From Comamonas flocculans (lineage in GTDB: Bacteria; Pseudomonadota; Gammaproteobacteria; Burkholderiales; Burkholderiaceae_C), in contig NZ_CP042344.1 in NCBI RefSeq assembly GCF_007954405.1, positions 2,914,001-2,978,000 of the forward strand: 64,000 nucleotides of DNA. The letters are read 5' to 3'. The position numbers and the translations under genes were made by a program. Position 1 is the stretch's first letter, and each line of letters begins with the position of its first letter. The notes below the pieces were generated by a model. That model worked only from the letters and a program-made list of their open reading frames with translations, was not told the DNA's origin and searched no databases. Below, piece after piece: positions 1 through 11,450 of this stretch.

Positions 1-289
1 TGAAAAAGAGCATCGCACCAATGACCTGGCGCGAAACCGCAACCAGTTGCGGGAGCCGGGATGCGGTCCGGTGCGTCAATGAGAGCGCGACCCGTCGGTG
101 GCTCCAGGTGTTTGTGGCGCTGACGGGATGAAGCTGGTGACCATCATGGCCGATGCCTGCACCACGCTGCGGGTCGGTGCTTCGGATGACCGCGCCTGGA
201 CGGTGTCCAAAACTGCCGGGGCGACATCGGGCTGCTGACCGCTTGCAGCCGTGGGCGATGGTCCGCGCGTTGCAACGACCTCGGGGTGA
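1..289. other. Window edge, no recognisable gene
   Basis: I read both strands and see no convincing coding region. Only short overlapping frames are present, and none gives a recognisable protein. It could hold the 3' region of a gene that begins left of the window. Confidence 0.4.
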
Positions 290-1516
290 TCACTTTGGCG
301 TGAGCCGATACAAGCCGCCCTCGTGGCTGTCTTCGATCAACCACAGGGCACCATCGGGCGCCTGCTCGACGTCGCGGACGCGAAAGCCTACCGTCCAGTG
401 CTCGGCTGGTTGCGCGCTCGCGCCGTGCACCTCGATGCGGTGCAGCGCGCGGCTGACGAGGCCGGATGCGAACGCCGAACCCTTCCACTGTGGAAACATT
501 GCGCCGCTGTAGAACATCAGGTTGCCGGGCGCGAAAACGGGCGTCCAGTAGATCACGGGCTGGGCGAGATCGGGGCGCGTGTCGGGGCTTGCAATGGGCA
601 CGCCGTTGTAGTTCACCGCGTAGGAGACCAGCGGCCAGCCATAGTTCTTGCCCGGCTCGATCAGGTTGAGTTCGTCGCCGCCACGCGGTCCGTGCTCGAG
701 TACCCAAAGGCGGCCGTCCGGCGCGAACGCGAGGCCGTAGGGCGTGCGATGGCCCGAGGTCCAGGTCTCGGACGGCGTCAGATTGGGACCGTCAAAGACA
801 TGGGTGCGCACAACCGGTGCGGCCTTGGCGGCCTGGGTGTCTCTTGGCGGATCGATCACGGGGACCGACCGTGCGCCAGTCTTGCCTTCCATGGGGTTGC
901 CTGGTGCGGGCTTGCCGTCCAGGGTCAGCCGCAGGATTTTGCCGAGCGGTTGGTTCGGATCCTGGGCGGGGGTCATGCGCTGCCGATCGCCGGCCGCGAG
1001 GAAGAGAAACTTCTGGTCGGGTGAAAAGGCCACGGCGGCGCCGACCTGGCCTCCCTTGCCCTTGATCGGATCGCGCCAGATGACCTTCAGGTCTTGCAGC
1101 CTGGCGGTGCCTGTGCCGAGCCTGAGCGTCGCGCGGGCGAGCGCCAGGCTCGAGGTGCCCCGGACCTGTCCGGGCTCCGAATAGGTCAGATAGATCGCCC
1201 CGTCGCTCGCGTGGGACGGTGCGAGATAGACACCGAGCAGGCCGTTCTGGCGTTGATGGAACACCGGCGGCACGCCAGTGACTTGGAGCTTCTGCCCGGA
1301 CGGGGTCGTGAGGAAGAGCCTGCCGGGCTTCTCGGTGACCAGCATGCGCCCGTCCGGCAGGGAGGCAATGCGCCACGGCAGATCGAACTGCGCAACCTTG
1401 GTGAGCTTGAACGGCGGTGATGGGGTGGCGGGCAGACTTCCGGCATTGATCTGCGCGACCGCAGCCGTTGCGCCCAGGAGCAACCAGAGAATGGGTCCGA
1501 GCTTCGGGAATTGCAT
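290..1516 (-). CDS. PQQ-dependent sugar dehydrogenase, exported
   Basis: A 408-residue soluble aldose (glucose) dehydrogenase of the YliI/GSDH beta-propeller family, which oxidises sugars in the periplasm with pyrroloquinoline quinone as cofactor. A hydrophobic signal peptide ends near residue 22 (LLGATAAVAQ). Blade motifs typical of the family follow: PWRIASLPDGRMLVTEKPG, GLLGVYLAP, the SGHRTPYGLAFAPDGRLWV stretch and HGPRGGDELNLIEPGKNYGW around residues 255-300, then a final VEQAPDGALWLIED blade. A good Shine-Dalgarno (GAGGAG) lies 6 bases before the ATG. It stands alone next to the window edge. Substrate is not deducible, and no PQQ synthesis genes are nearby. Confidence 0.9.
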   Translation of the reverse strand: MQFPKLGPILWLLLGATAAVAQINAGSLPATPSPPFKLTKVAQFDLPWRIASLPDGRMLVTEKPGRLFLTTPSGQKLQVTGVPPVFHQRQNGLLGVYLAPSHASDGAIYLTYSEPGQVRGTSSLALARATLRLGTGTARLQDLKVIWRDPIKGKGGQVGAAVAFSPDQKFLFLAAGDRQRMTPAQDPNQPLGKILRLTLDGKPAPGNPMEGKTGARSVPVIDPPRDTQAAKAAPVVRTHVFDGPNLTPSETWTSGHRTPYGLAFAPDGRLWVLEHGPRGGDELNLIEPGKNYGWPLVSYAVNYNGVPIASPDTRPDLAQPVIYWTPVFAPGNLMFYSGAMFPQWKGSAFASGLVSRALHRIEVHGASAQPAEHWTVGFRVRDVEQAPDGALWLIEDSHEGGLYRLTPK

Positions 1517-1650
1517 GCTTCGCTCCTCAGTGGGCCGTCCGAGGAGTATGCGGCTACCGCGAGAGCAATGCCGGGCACCGGGCCATCGGCGCGACGGGTG
1601 CCGGGCCTCGCCTCCCGCAGGCTACGCCGCTGGCGTTTGCAGAGGCCGCG

Positions 1651-1953
1651 TCAGTCGGGTTGAATTTTCAGCCTGATCGCGCTAACCTCCCACCCCTTGC
1701 CGCGCAGGTGTGCAACAAACACCGGCAGCAGCTGCCTGAACTTGTTGGCAGCGGCGTTGCTGCGCACCAGCAGGCACCAGGTCTCGCCCTCGATGGGGCC
1801 GGCCTGCACCTGCGAGCGCAGCGGCATGGGGATGAGCGTCTGCAGCGACTGCAGGCGCTCTTTCGATTCGTGTGCCAGCGCCGCCAGGCGGGCGAGTGCG
1901 GGCGCTTCCTGGCTGGCCTGTTCCAGTGAGATGGCGTAGTGGCGACGCTGCAC
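1651..1953 (-). CDS. dciA: DciA-type DUF721 protein
   Basis: About 100 residues of the DUF721 family. Members of this family act as DciA, which helps load the replicative helicase DnaB in bacteria lacking DnaC. The ending WCLLVRSNAAANKFRQLLP then GKGWEVSAIRLKIQ is the family's compact C-terminal fold. I chose the GTG at 1953 because the protein then starts VQRRHYAISLEQA, the usual start in related genomes as I recall it. In-frame ATGs at 1986 and 2001 would extend it into the leader of the divergent peptidase gene. Its position beside the M23 peptidase and secA is the normal betaproteobacterial arrangement. Confidence 0.75.
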   Translation of the reverse strand: MQRRHYAISLEQASQEAPALARLAALAHESKERLQSLQTLIPMPLRSQVQAGPIEGETWCLLVRSNAAANKFRQLLPVFVAHLRGKGWEVSAIRLKIQPD

Positions 1954-1987
1954 GGGCGAACTTGTTGCACAAAGAGGAGTGTGCATT

Positions 1988-2944
1988 GTGCACCTGATCA
2001 TTACCGACCTTCATGCGACCAGGAGTCGTGTGCTCAACGTGGGCTGGACGCATGTGCTGGCCGCGATGGCGGCGCTGGTCCTTCTGGGCGCGGCCCTGAT
2101 GTGGCTGGCGCTGCAGGCGGAAAGCCTGCCCGCCGCCATGGCCGAACGCACCGCCGTGCTCTGGCCTGCGCCGGACCGCGTGCTCGAGCGCCAGGAGCGC
2201 GCAGCCCGCGCCAGCCTGGACGCGATGGCGCGCAAACTCGGCGAGATGCAGGCGCGGCTGATGCAACTCGAGTCGCTGGACGAGCGCGTTCGCGGCCTGG
2301 CGGGCCTGCCGCCCGTCAAATGGGAGCCGGTGCCGGGGCAGGGCGGCATCCTGCTGGACGACAGGCCGCTGAGCATGCAGGAGTTCGACGACATGCTCAC
2401 CGCGCTGGTACAGCGCACCGACGCCCGGCACGACCGCATGCTGACCATTGAATCGCGCCTGGTGGATCAGCAGGCGCGCACCACGCTGGTTCCGTCGATG
2501 CTGCCGGTGGCCGGGCGCCCCGTGGGTTCACCCTTTGGCACCCGCATCGACCCGATCAACGGCCATGTCGCACGCCACACCGGCCTTGATTTTCCGGCGC
2601 CCTCGGGCACCGCCATCACCGCGGCCGCGGGGGGCGTGGTGGTCACGCAGCAGTTTCACCGCGAATACGGCAACATGGTGGAGATCAGCCACGGCAATGG
2701 CCTCATCACCCGCTACGCCCACGCCTCCAGGGTGCTCGTCAAGAAGGGCGATCTCGTGCGCCAGGGGCAGAAGATCGCCGAGGTCGGCGCCACTGGCCGC
2801 GTGACCGGGGCGCACCTGCATTTCGAGGTGCTCAAGGATGGCGTCTGGCAGAACCCCAGCAGCTTCCTGTTTGCCGGCGAAGGCAAGTCGCCCGTGCAGA
2901 TGGTCGCCGGGCGCGAACACAGTGTCGAGCCCGGGCAACAGTAA
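1988..2944 (+). CDS. M23 family metallopeptidase, membrane-anchored
   Basis: A 318-residue cell-wall peptidase. One N-terminal transmembrane segment lies at about residues 20-45 (VLAAMAALVLLGAALMWLAL), followed by a coiled-coil-like stretch rich in Arg/Glu/Leu and then a LytM/M23 domain from about residue 175. Zinc ligands are visible: H and D of RHTGLDF, and HLH of GAHLHFEV near the end. It should cleave peptide cross-links of peptidoglycan. The GTG at 1988 is preferred over the upstream GTG at 1979 because GAGGAG at 1974-1979 is then correctly spaced and the protein starts MHLIITD. It lies between dciA (divergent) and secA. Confidence 0.88.
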   Translation: MHLIITDLHATRSRVLNVGWTHVLAAMAALVLLGAALMWLALQAESLPAAMAERTAVLWPAPDRVLERQERAARASLDAMARKLGEMQARLMQLESLDERVRGLAGLPPVKWEPVPGQGGILLDDRPLSMQEFDDMLTALVQRTDARHDRMLTIESRLVDQQARTTLVPSMLPVAGRPVGSPFGTRIDPINGHVARHTGLDFPAPSGTAITAAAGGVVVTQQFHREYGNMVEISHGNGLITRYAHASRVLVKKGDLVRQGQKIAEVGATGRVTGAHLHFEVLKDGVWQNPSSFLFAGEGKSPVQMVAGREHSVEPGQQ

Positions 2945-3092
2945 AATGCTCGGTTTCGGGCTTTGCCTGGCTGGCGAGCGCTGAGTTGCTGACCCTTGCA
3001 ATCGGCTTTCGCGGCCTGCATCTGCACCTGTTTCTTCTTTGAGGTCAATCACCGTCCGCCGGCCCCCGGCCCGGCGTGGCGGCGGCATCCGC

Positions 3093-5831
<2,739 letters not shown>

Positions 5832-5846
5832 ACCCTGGGAGCCGAG

Positions 5847-7076
5847 ATGCCCGTCAACCTTCAGACCCCGGTGGCCGAACATCTGCATCCCGTGGAGGGC
5901 CTGCGCATGGGCAGTACCGAAGCCGGTGTGCGCAAGCCGGGGCGCAAGGACCTCACGGTCCTCCTGCTCGACGAGGGCGCCGCCGTGGCGGGCGTGTTCA
6001 CGCAGAACCGTTTTTGCGCCGCGCCGGTGCAGATCTGCCGAGAACACCTGGCCGCGGGTAGCGACGTGCGCGCCTTGCTGATCAACACCGGCGTGGCCAA
6101 TGCCGGCACGGGGGAGCAGGGCCTGCTCGATGCGCGCAAGAGCTGCGCCCAGCTGGCCTGGCAACTGGGCGTGCAGCCACAGCAGGTGCTGCCGTTTTCC
6201 ACCGGCGTGATCATGGAGCCGCTGCCGCTGGAGCGCATTCTTGCCGGCATGCCCGCAGCGGTGTCCGATGCGCAGCCGCGGCACTGGCTGCGCGCCGCCC
6301 AGGCCATCATGACGACGGATACCGTGCCCAAGGCTTTCAGCACCCAGATCGCGATTGCCGGTGTGCCGGTGCACGTGACCGGCATTGCCAAGGGCGCCGG
6401 CATGATTCATCCGAACATGGCGACGATGCTGGGCTTTGTCGCCACCGACGCGAACATCGCGCCCGAACTGCTGCGCGTCGCCGTGCAGGAGCTGGCCGGC
6501 CAGTCCTTCAACCGGGTGACGGTGGACGGCGACACCTCCACCAACGACTCTTTCATCCTCATGGCCACGCGCAAGGCGGCGCACGCGCCGATCACCGCGC
6601 TGGACAGCGACGAGGGCCAGGCCTTGATGTCCGCGCTGCGCGGCGTGGCGCAGCAGCTCGCGCAAGCCATCGTGCGCGACGGCGAGGGGGCCACCAAGTT
6701 CATCAGCGTGCGCGTGGAGCAGGGCGCGGACACCGCGGAATGCCTGAAGGTGGCCTACGCCATCGCGCATTCGCCGCTGGTCAAGACCGCCTTCTTCGCC
6801 AGTGACCCCAACCTCGGGCGCATTTTGGCGGCGGTGGGCTACGCGGGCATCGCTGACCTGGACCAGACGAAGATCGAGCTCTATCTGGACGAGGTGCACG
6901 TGGCCACGCGCGGCGGGCGCCACCCCGCCTACCGCGAGGAGGACGGCCAGCGCGTGATGCAGCAAAGCGAGATCACGGTGCGCGTGCTGCTCGGGCGCGG
7001 CAGCGCGCAGGACACCGTCTGGACCTGTGACCTGAGCCACGACTACGTCACCATCAACGCCGACTACAGATCCTGA
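5847..7076 (+). CDS. argJ: Bifunctional ornithine acetyltransferase / N-acetylglutamate synthase
   Basis: A 409-residue ArgJ of the cyclic arginine pathway. It transfers acetyl from N-acetylornithine to glutamate and, in bifunctional members, can also use acetyl-CoA. The self-cleavage site is seen in [15 protein letters not shown], with Thr193 as the new N-terminal nucleophile of the beta chain. VDGDTSTND and the C-terminal [12 protein letters not shown] ending are typical. The start is backed by a GGGAGCCGAG leader 3 bases after the secA region. Whether it is bifunctional or ornithine-only cannot be told from sequence alone. Confidence 0.96.
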   Translation: MPVNLQTPVAEHLHPVEGLRMGSTEAGVRKPGRKDLTVLLLDEGAAVAGVFTQNRFCAAPVQICREHLAAGSDVRALLINTGVANAGTGEQGLLDARKSCAQLAWQLGVQPQQVLPFSTGVIMEPLPLERILAGMPAAVSDAQPRHWLRAAQAIMTTDTVPKAFSTQIAIAGVPVHVTGIAKGAGMIHPNMATMLGFVATDANIAPELLRVAVQELAGQSFNRVTVDGDTSTNDSFILMATRKAAHAPITALDSDEGQALMSALRGVAQQLAQAIVRDGEGATKFISVRVEQGADTAECLKVAYAIAHSPLVKTAFFASDPNLGRILAAVGYAGIADLDQTKIELYLDEVHVATRGGRHPAYREEDGQRVMQQSEITVRVLLGRGSAQDTVWTCDLSHDYVTINADYRS

Positions 7077-7121
7077 AAACCATAGCGGCTTGCGCTTGTC
7101 CGGTGCGGGCTGCAAGCCAAA
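7077..7121 (+). repeat. Dispersed intergenic repeat, copy 1 (weak)
   Basis: Divergent copy of the repeat described under findings. It has ATAGCGGCTTGCGCTTG, a short spacer and GGGCTGCAAGCCAAAAT, filling the gap between argJ and the DUF815 gene. Confidence 0.45.
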
Positions 7122-7994
7122 ATGAACGACAAACTGGATTTGCTGCTGGAGCGTGCCAACCAGCTCATCACACGCATCGAGACCATCCTGCCCAGGCCGC
7201 TTGCCGCGCCCGACTGGGACGGCGCCATCGCCTGGCGCTACCGGCGCCGCGCCAGCGGTGGCAGTGCGCTGGAGCCGGTGCGCCACATCGCCGCGATGCA
7301 GCTCGACGACCTCAAGGAGGTCGAGCCGCAAAAAGAAAAACTGCGGCGCAACACCGAGCAGTTCGTGGCCGGCAAGCCTGCCAACAACGTGCTGCTGACC
7401 GGCGCGCGCGGCACCGGCAAGTCTTCGCTCATCCGGGCCTGCCTGCAGGCCTACGCGCCCCGGGGCCTGCGCCTGATCGAGGTGGACAAGGGCGACCTCA
7501 CCGACCTGCCCGACATCGTCGAGATCGTCGCCGCGCGGCCGGAAAAATTCATCATCTTCAGCGACGACCTCAGCTTCGATGAAGGCGAGCCGGGCTACAA
7601 GGCGCTCAAGAGCATCCTGGACGGCTCGGTGGCCGCGGCCACGCCCAACGTGCTGATCTACGCAACGAGCAACCGCCGCCACCTGCTGCCCGAGTACATG
7701 AAGGAAAACCTCAGCTACCAGCACTCCGAGGACGGCGAGCTGCATCCGGGCGAGGTGGTCGAGGAGAAAATTTCGCTCTCCGAGCGCTTTGGCCTGTGGC
7801 TGAGTTTCTATCCCTTCAACCAGGACGAATACCTCGCCATCGCCGGCCAGTGGCTCGCGCACTTCGGCGTCGCGCCCGAAGCCATTGAGGCGGCGCGGTC
7901 CGAGGCGCTCTTGTGGGCGCTGGAGCGCGGCTCGCGCAGCGGCCGCGTGGCGTGGCAGTTTGCGCGCGACTACTCCGGGCGCACGGCGGCGTGA
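7122..7994 (+). CDS. DUF815 family AAA-type ATPase
   Basis: A 290-residue ATP-binding protein of the DUF815 family. A P-loop GARGTGKSS sits at about residues 94-102. A Walker B-like FIIFSDDLSFDE is near 145, and YATSNRRHLLPEYM resembles the sensor-1 region of AAA proteins. Substrate is unknown for the family. It follows argJ and overlaps the next gene by 4 bases (GTGA), so the two are probably translated together, as in many betaproteobacteria. Confidence 0.88.
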   Translation: MNDKLDLLLERANQLITRIETILPRPLAAPDWDGAIAWRYRRRASGGSALEPVRHIAAMQLDDLKEVEPQKEKLRRNTEQFVAGKPANNVLLTGARGTGKSSLIRACLQAYAPRGLRLIEVDKGDLTDLPDIVEIVAARPEKFIIFSDDLSFDEGEPGYKALKSILDGSVAAATPNVLIYATSNRRHLLPEYMKENLSYQHSEDGELHPGEVVEEKISLSERFGLWLSFYPFNQDEYLAIAGQWLAHFGVAPEAIEAARSEALLWALERGSRSGRVAWQFARDYSGRTAA

Positions 7995-8428
7995 AGCGCC
8001 GGCACACCGAGGTCGCGGCGGGCATCCTGCTGCGTGCAGACGGGCAGATGCTGCTCACCAGCCGCCCCGAGGGCAAGCCCTATGCGCTCTACTGGGAGTT
8101 CCCGGGCGGCAAGCTGGAGGCGGGTGAGAGCGTGGAGCAGGCGCTGCGCCGCGAGCTGCAGGAAGAGCTGGGCATCACCATCGCCGCCGCCCATCCCTGG
8201 CAAGTGACCGAGCACGACTATCCACATGCGCTGGTGCGCCTGCACTGGTGCAAGGTGTTCGACTGGCAGGGCGAGCTGCAGATGCGCGAAGGTCAGCGGA
8301 TGGCCTGGCAGAGCTGGCCACCGACGGTGCGGCCCCTGCTGCCAGGTGCCTTCCCGGTGCTGCAGATGCTGGCGCAGGAGAGGGGCTTGCCTTTCGATGC
8401 CCGGGCCCTTGGTGCTGAAGGGTCTTGA
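7991..8428 (+). CDS. NUDIX hydrolase, MutT-like
   Basis: A 145-residue NUDIX protein. The NUDIX box is seen as GGKLEAGESVEQALRREL followed directly by QEELG at about residues 38-60, preceded by YWEFPG. This is the pattern of MutT (8-oxo-dGTP diphosphatase) family members. The GTG start at 7991 overlaps the DUF815 stop codon, giving VKRRHTEVAAGILL, the natural N-terminus of the fold. Role by family: cleaning oxidised nucleotides, although other NUDIX substrates are possible. Confidence 0.87.
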   Translation: MKRRHTEVAAGILLRADGQMLLTSRPEGKPYALYWEFPGGKLEAGESVEQALRRELQEELGITIAAAHPWQVTEHDYPHALVRLHWCKVFDWQGELQMREGQRMAWQSWPPTVRPLLPGAFPVLQMLAQERGLPFDARALGAEGS

Positions 8429-8486
8429 AAGCATAGCTGCAAGCGCTTGCCAGCATTGGGCTCAAGCGCGTTTTGGCTGAAAATTC
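8426..8486 (+). repeat. Dispersed intergenic repeat, copy 2
   Basis: CATAGCTGCAAGCGCTTG, then GGGCTCAAGCGCG and TTTTGGCTGAAAATTC. It fills the gap between the convergent NUDIX gene and yacG. Confidence 0.65.
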
Positions 8487-8706
8487 AGGGCAGCTGCCGG
8501 GGGTCTCCGAAAGGGGCATCATCGGGCGGGGCGCTGCTCGGCACGCGAAACTCTTCTGCCGCCCAGGCGCCCAGGTCGATCTGGCGGCAGCGCCGGCTGC
8601 AAAACGGCCGGTAGCGGTTGCTCGGGGCGAACAGGCTGGGTTGGCCGCAGGTGGGGCAGGGCACGGTGGCCGGCGTGCCGGCGGGTTCTTCAGGCTTTTC
8701 AGTCAT
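8485..8706 (-). CDS. yacG: DNA gyrase inhibitor YacG
   Basis: A 73-residue zinc protein. The four zinc cysteines are in [10 protein letters not shown] and [12 protein letters not shown], followed by the conserved WAAEEFRVP. YacG proteins bind the GyrB subunit and inhibit gyrase. The ATG at 8706 ([10 protein letters not shown]) is chosen over an upstream in-frame start at 8748, which adds residues foreign to the family. It is convergent with the NUDIX gene, a usual neighbour. Confidence 0.88.
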   Translation of the reverse strand: MTEKPEEPAGTPATVPCPTCGQPSLFAPSNRYRPFCSRRCRQIDLGAWAAEEFRVPSSAPPDDAPFGDPRQLP

Positions 8707-8783
8707 AAGCAAAATGGAAAAATGTCCTTGGTCGCGCGGGGCATGCACCGGACAATAACCGGTTGGCCCCGGGCGGATGAAAC

Positions 8784-9719
8784 ATGAAGTATTGGCTGCT
8801 TGCCTTTTTGCTGTGGTGCGGCGCCGCTTTTGCGGCGCAGCCCTTGCTCAGCTCGGACGAGCTCGAGCCGCTGCTGGCCGACCCTGCCGTGCGCATCGTC
8901 GACATCCGCGATGCCCAGAGCTTTGCCGGCGGCCACATCGAAGGTGCGCACAACGCCCCCTACAACGAATGGCTGGGTCCGCCGGAAAACTTCGGCATTC
9001 TGCCGCCTGCCCAAGACATGGTGGCCCTGGTGCGGCGCCTGGGGCTCACGCCAGAAAGCCATGCCGTGGTGATTTCCGCAGGCAGCGACGGCACCGACTT
9101 CGGCGCGGCCGCGCGCGTGTACTGGATGCTCAAGTCGCTGGGCGTGAAAGAGCTGTCCATCCTGGACGGCGGCATGCAGTCCTGGGACTTCGACGGCATG
9201 GCCACCACCAAAAGCGTGAGTGATCCGGCGCCCAGCCAATGGCAGCCGCAATGGAACCCGCGCTGGACTGCCACGCGCGCGCAGGTACTGGCGCACGTGC
9301 AAAAGGGCGACGCGGTGCTGCTGGACGTGCGCCCCGAGAATTTCTACCTTGGCCAGTTCAAGGCGCCCATGGCACGCATGGCCGGTACCCTGCCCGGCGC
9401 GGTGCAGCAGGACTTCACGCGCTGGGTGCAGAACGGCTCGGCGCTGTCGGTCGCACCCGAGGAGGCACGCCGGCTGGCGCAGGAGATCCAGCGCCCTGCG
9501 GGGCAGGACCTGGTGGTGTTTTGCAACACCGGCGTGTGGTCCGCGCTGGTGTGGTTCGAGACGCATGAAATCCTGGGCATGAAGGACGTGAAGATCTACC
9601 CTGGCTCCATGGTGGACTGGGTGCAAGCGGTGCCCATGCTGCCCACGCTCCATGCGCCCGGCCGCGGCGAACAGATCGTGCAGGCGTTTGCGCAGGCATG
9701 GAAGAACCTGAAGAAATGA
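8784..9719 (+). CDS. Exported two-domain rhodanese (sulfurtransferase)
   Basis: A 311-residue protein with a signal peptide ([15 protein letters not shown], cleavage near residue 18). Two rhodanese domains follow: an N-terminal one ([20 protein letters not shown], lacking the catalytic Cys) and a C-terminal one. The active-site loop FCNTGVWS contains Cys247, the expected persulfide-carrying residue. It overlaps the next gene by 4 bases (ATGA). Together with a YeeE/YedE transporter it suggests handling of thiosulfate-type sulfur at the periplasm. Substrate is inferred from context only. Confidence 0.88.
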   Translation: MKYWLLAFLLWCGAAFAAQPLLSSDELEPLLADPAVRIVDIRDAQSFAGGHIEGAHNAPYNEWLGPPENFGILPPAQDMVALVRRLGLTPESHAVVISAGSDGTDFGAAARVYWMLKSLGVKELSILDGGMQSWDFDGMATTKSVSDPAPSQWQPQWNPRWTATRAQVLAHVQKGDAVLLDVRPENFYLGQFKAPMARMAGTLPGAVQQDFTRWVQNGSALSVAPEEARRLAQEIQRPAGQDLVVFCNTGVWSALVWFETHEILGMKDVKIYPGSMVDWVQAVPMLPTLHAPGRGEQIVQAFAQAWKNLKK

Positions 9720-10813
9720 AGCGCCTCCCCCTCCTCGCCTTGATGGCGGTCTTCTTTGCCTGGATGCTCTGGAGCGTTTCCATGCGCCAGGCGCTGCTGT
9801 TCCTCGCCGGCATCGGCCTTGGGGTGGCGCTGGCCGGGCAGCGCTTCGGCTTCACCACGGCCTGGCGCATCCTGGTGGAGGACAAGAACCCCAGCGGCGT
9901 CGTCGGCCAGCTCATCGCCTTCGGGCTGGCGGCGCTGCTGTGCATGCCGCTGCTCGGGCACTACGGCGAGCTGACCGCGGCGCTGGGCCCGCCCAGCGTC
10001 AGCCTGCTCGTGGGCGCCTTCACCTTCGGCCTGTGCATGCAGGTGGCCGACGGCTGCGGCAGCGGCGTGTTCTACAAGGCGGGCATGGGCATACCGCTGA
10101 ATACCGCCATCCTGCCGCTGTTTGCGGTCGGCAGCTTCCTGGGCAGCTGGCATCTGGGCTGGTGGCTGGAGCTGGGGCGCACCGAGCCGGTGGGCTTTGT
10201 CACCTTGCTGGGCTGGCAGCGGGCGCTGGCGCTCACGCTGGTGGCGCTGGCGCTGATCGGCGTGGGCGTGGCCTGGTACACGCGCCGCTGGCACCGCGCG
10301 CGCGGCGCGGCGGCGCCGCAACTGTGGGTGCGCAAATGGGTCGTGGGCGCCATCATGATCGCGGCGTTCGCCGCGCTGGTGCTGTTCATCTCGGGCAACC
10401 CCTGGGGCATCATCTACGGCCCGGGGCTGTGGGTGGCCAAGATGGCCACCTCGGCCGGCGTGGTGGACCCGGCGCACAACTGGTTCTGGAGCCTGCCGGA
10501 CAACGCCGCCATCCTGCAGCAGAGCGTGCTGCTCGACGTGACCACCATCACCAACGTCGGCATCCTGGCCGGGGCGCTGTGGGTGAGCGCCGGCAAGCCG
10601 GCGGCGCACAAACCGATGACGGGCAGGCAATGGAGCGTGGCCTTGCTCGCGGGGCTGCTGCTGGGCTACAGCTCGCGCCTGGCCTTTGGCTGCAACATCG
10701 GGGCGATGTTCTCGGGCATCTCCACCGGTTCGATCCACGGCTGGATCTGGGCCCCGATGGCCTTCGCCGGCACCATCTTCGGCCTGCGCATACGCAGGCG
10801 CATGGGCTATTGA
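9716..10813 (+). CDS. YeeE/YedE family sulfur-compound transporter
   Basis: A 365-residue integral membrane protein with about ten hydrophobic segments. YeeE/YedE members such as TsuA import thiosulfate or related sulfur species. Conserved cysteine-containing motifs are visible: MQVADGCGSGVFYKAG and RLAFGCNIGAMFSG with the following GSIHGW. The ATG overlaps the rhodanese stop (ATGA), giving tight translational coupling. I chose this start over an upstream in-frame ATG at 9698, which lies inside the rhodanese gene. Cargo is probably thiosulfate or a persulfide donor. Confidence 0.88.
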   Translation: MKRLPLLALMAVFFAWMLWSVSMRQALLFLAGIGLGVALAGQRFGFTTAWRILVEDKNPSGVVGQLIAFGLAALLCMPLLGHYGELTAALGPPSVSLLVGAFTFGLCMQVADGCGSGVFYKAGMGIPLNTAILPLFAVGSFLGSWHLGWWLELGRTEPVGFVTLLGWQRALALTLVALALIGVGVAWYTRRWHRARGAAAPQLWVRKWVVGAIMIAAFAALVLFISGNPWGIIYGPGLWVAKMATSAGVVDPAHNWFWSLPDNAAILQQSVLLDVTTITNVGILAGALWVSAGKPAAHKPMTGRQWSVALLAGLLLGYSSRLAFGCNIGAMFSGISTGSIHGWIWAPMAFAGTIFGLRIRRRMGY

Positions 10814-10829
10814 GGGAGGTGGGCAAGCG

Positions 10830-10994
10830 ATGAAACCCGCCGCGCTGCGTACCGTCTTCTGGCTGCTGTTCGCCGCCTTCCTGGCCTGGGACTACAACGC
10901 CTCGCCGCCGGTCGACCTGCGCTGGGAGCTGGCGCCGATCGCCGCGGGTTCGGGCCAGGCCACCCAGGGCGGGCACTGCTCCATGCCCGAGTGA
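10830..10994 (+). CDS. Small single-pass membrane protein, sulfur cassette
   Basis: A 54-residue protein with one hydrophobic segment (LRTVFWLLFAAFLAW) and a short periplasmic-looking tail ending GGHCSMPE with a single Cys. A strong Shine-Dalgarno (GGGAGGT) precedes the ATG 16 bases after the transporter gene, so it belongs to the same transcription unit. I do not recognise a family. It may be an accessory subunit of the transporter. Confidence 0.6.
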   Translation: MKPAALRTVFWLLFAAFLAWDYNASPPVDLRWELAPIAAGSGQATQGGHCSMPE

Positions 10995-11078
10995 GGGCGG
11001 GCTGCGCGGCTGCGCCCGCCCGCGGCATGGCCCCGGGCGCAGCCGCGCAGCGATGCTCCGGACGGCGCAGCAGCCGTA

Positions 11079-11405
11079 TCAGGCCTGGACTTCGGCCAGC
11101 AGGGTCCTGAGCTCGCCCGACTCGTACATCTCCATCATGATGTCCGCGCCGCCGACGAGTTCGCCCTTGACGTAGAGCTGCGGAATCGTCGGCCAGTTGC
11201 TGTATTCCTTCACGCCCTGACGGATCTCCTCGTCGTCGAGCACGTTCACCGTGGCAAGCTGGTCCAGGTCCACATCCAGGGCCTTGAGGATCTGCACCGC
11301 ACGGCCGGAAAAACCGCACATCGGGAAATGGGCGTCTCCCTTCATGAAAAGCAGGATGGGGTTGCTCTTGACCAGTTGGTCGATGCGTTGCTGGACGTCG
11401 CTCAT
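11079..11405 (-). CDS. grxD: Monothiol glutaredoxin Grx4 family
   Basis: A 108-residue CGFS-type glutaredoxin. The active site is FPMCGFSGRAVQIL (around residue 33), and PQLYVKGELVGGADIMMEMY is the glutathione-binding region. Members bind a [2Fe-2S] cluster jointly with glutathione and BolA proteins and act in iron-sulfur trafficking. A BolA gene is present at 48.3 kb. It is the last gene of hemA-prfA-prmC-grxD on the minus strand. Confidence 0.95.
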   Translation of the reverse strand: MSDVQQRIDQLVKSNPILLFMKGDAHFPMCGFSGRAVQILKALDVDLDQLATVNVLDDEEIRQGVKEYSNWPTIPQLYVKGELVGGADIMMEMYESGELRTLLAEVQA

Positions 11406-11450
11406 GAAAAACTCCTGAAAACCTTGCCACCGCTGGCAGTGGGGGCTGAA

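Noticed and set aside
153..1420. Several plus-strand frames opposite the sugar dehydrogenase
   Set aside because: Arg/Ala-rich shadows with no recognisable domains.
8720..8760. TGTCC ... GGACA pair before the rhodanese as another shared palindrome
   Set aside because: The half-sites are over 20 bases apart, unlike the 6-base spacing of the two matching sites.
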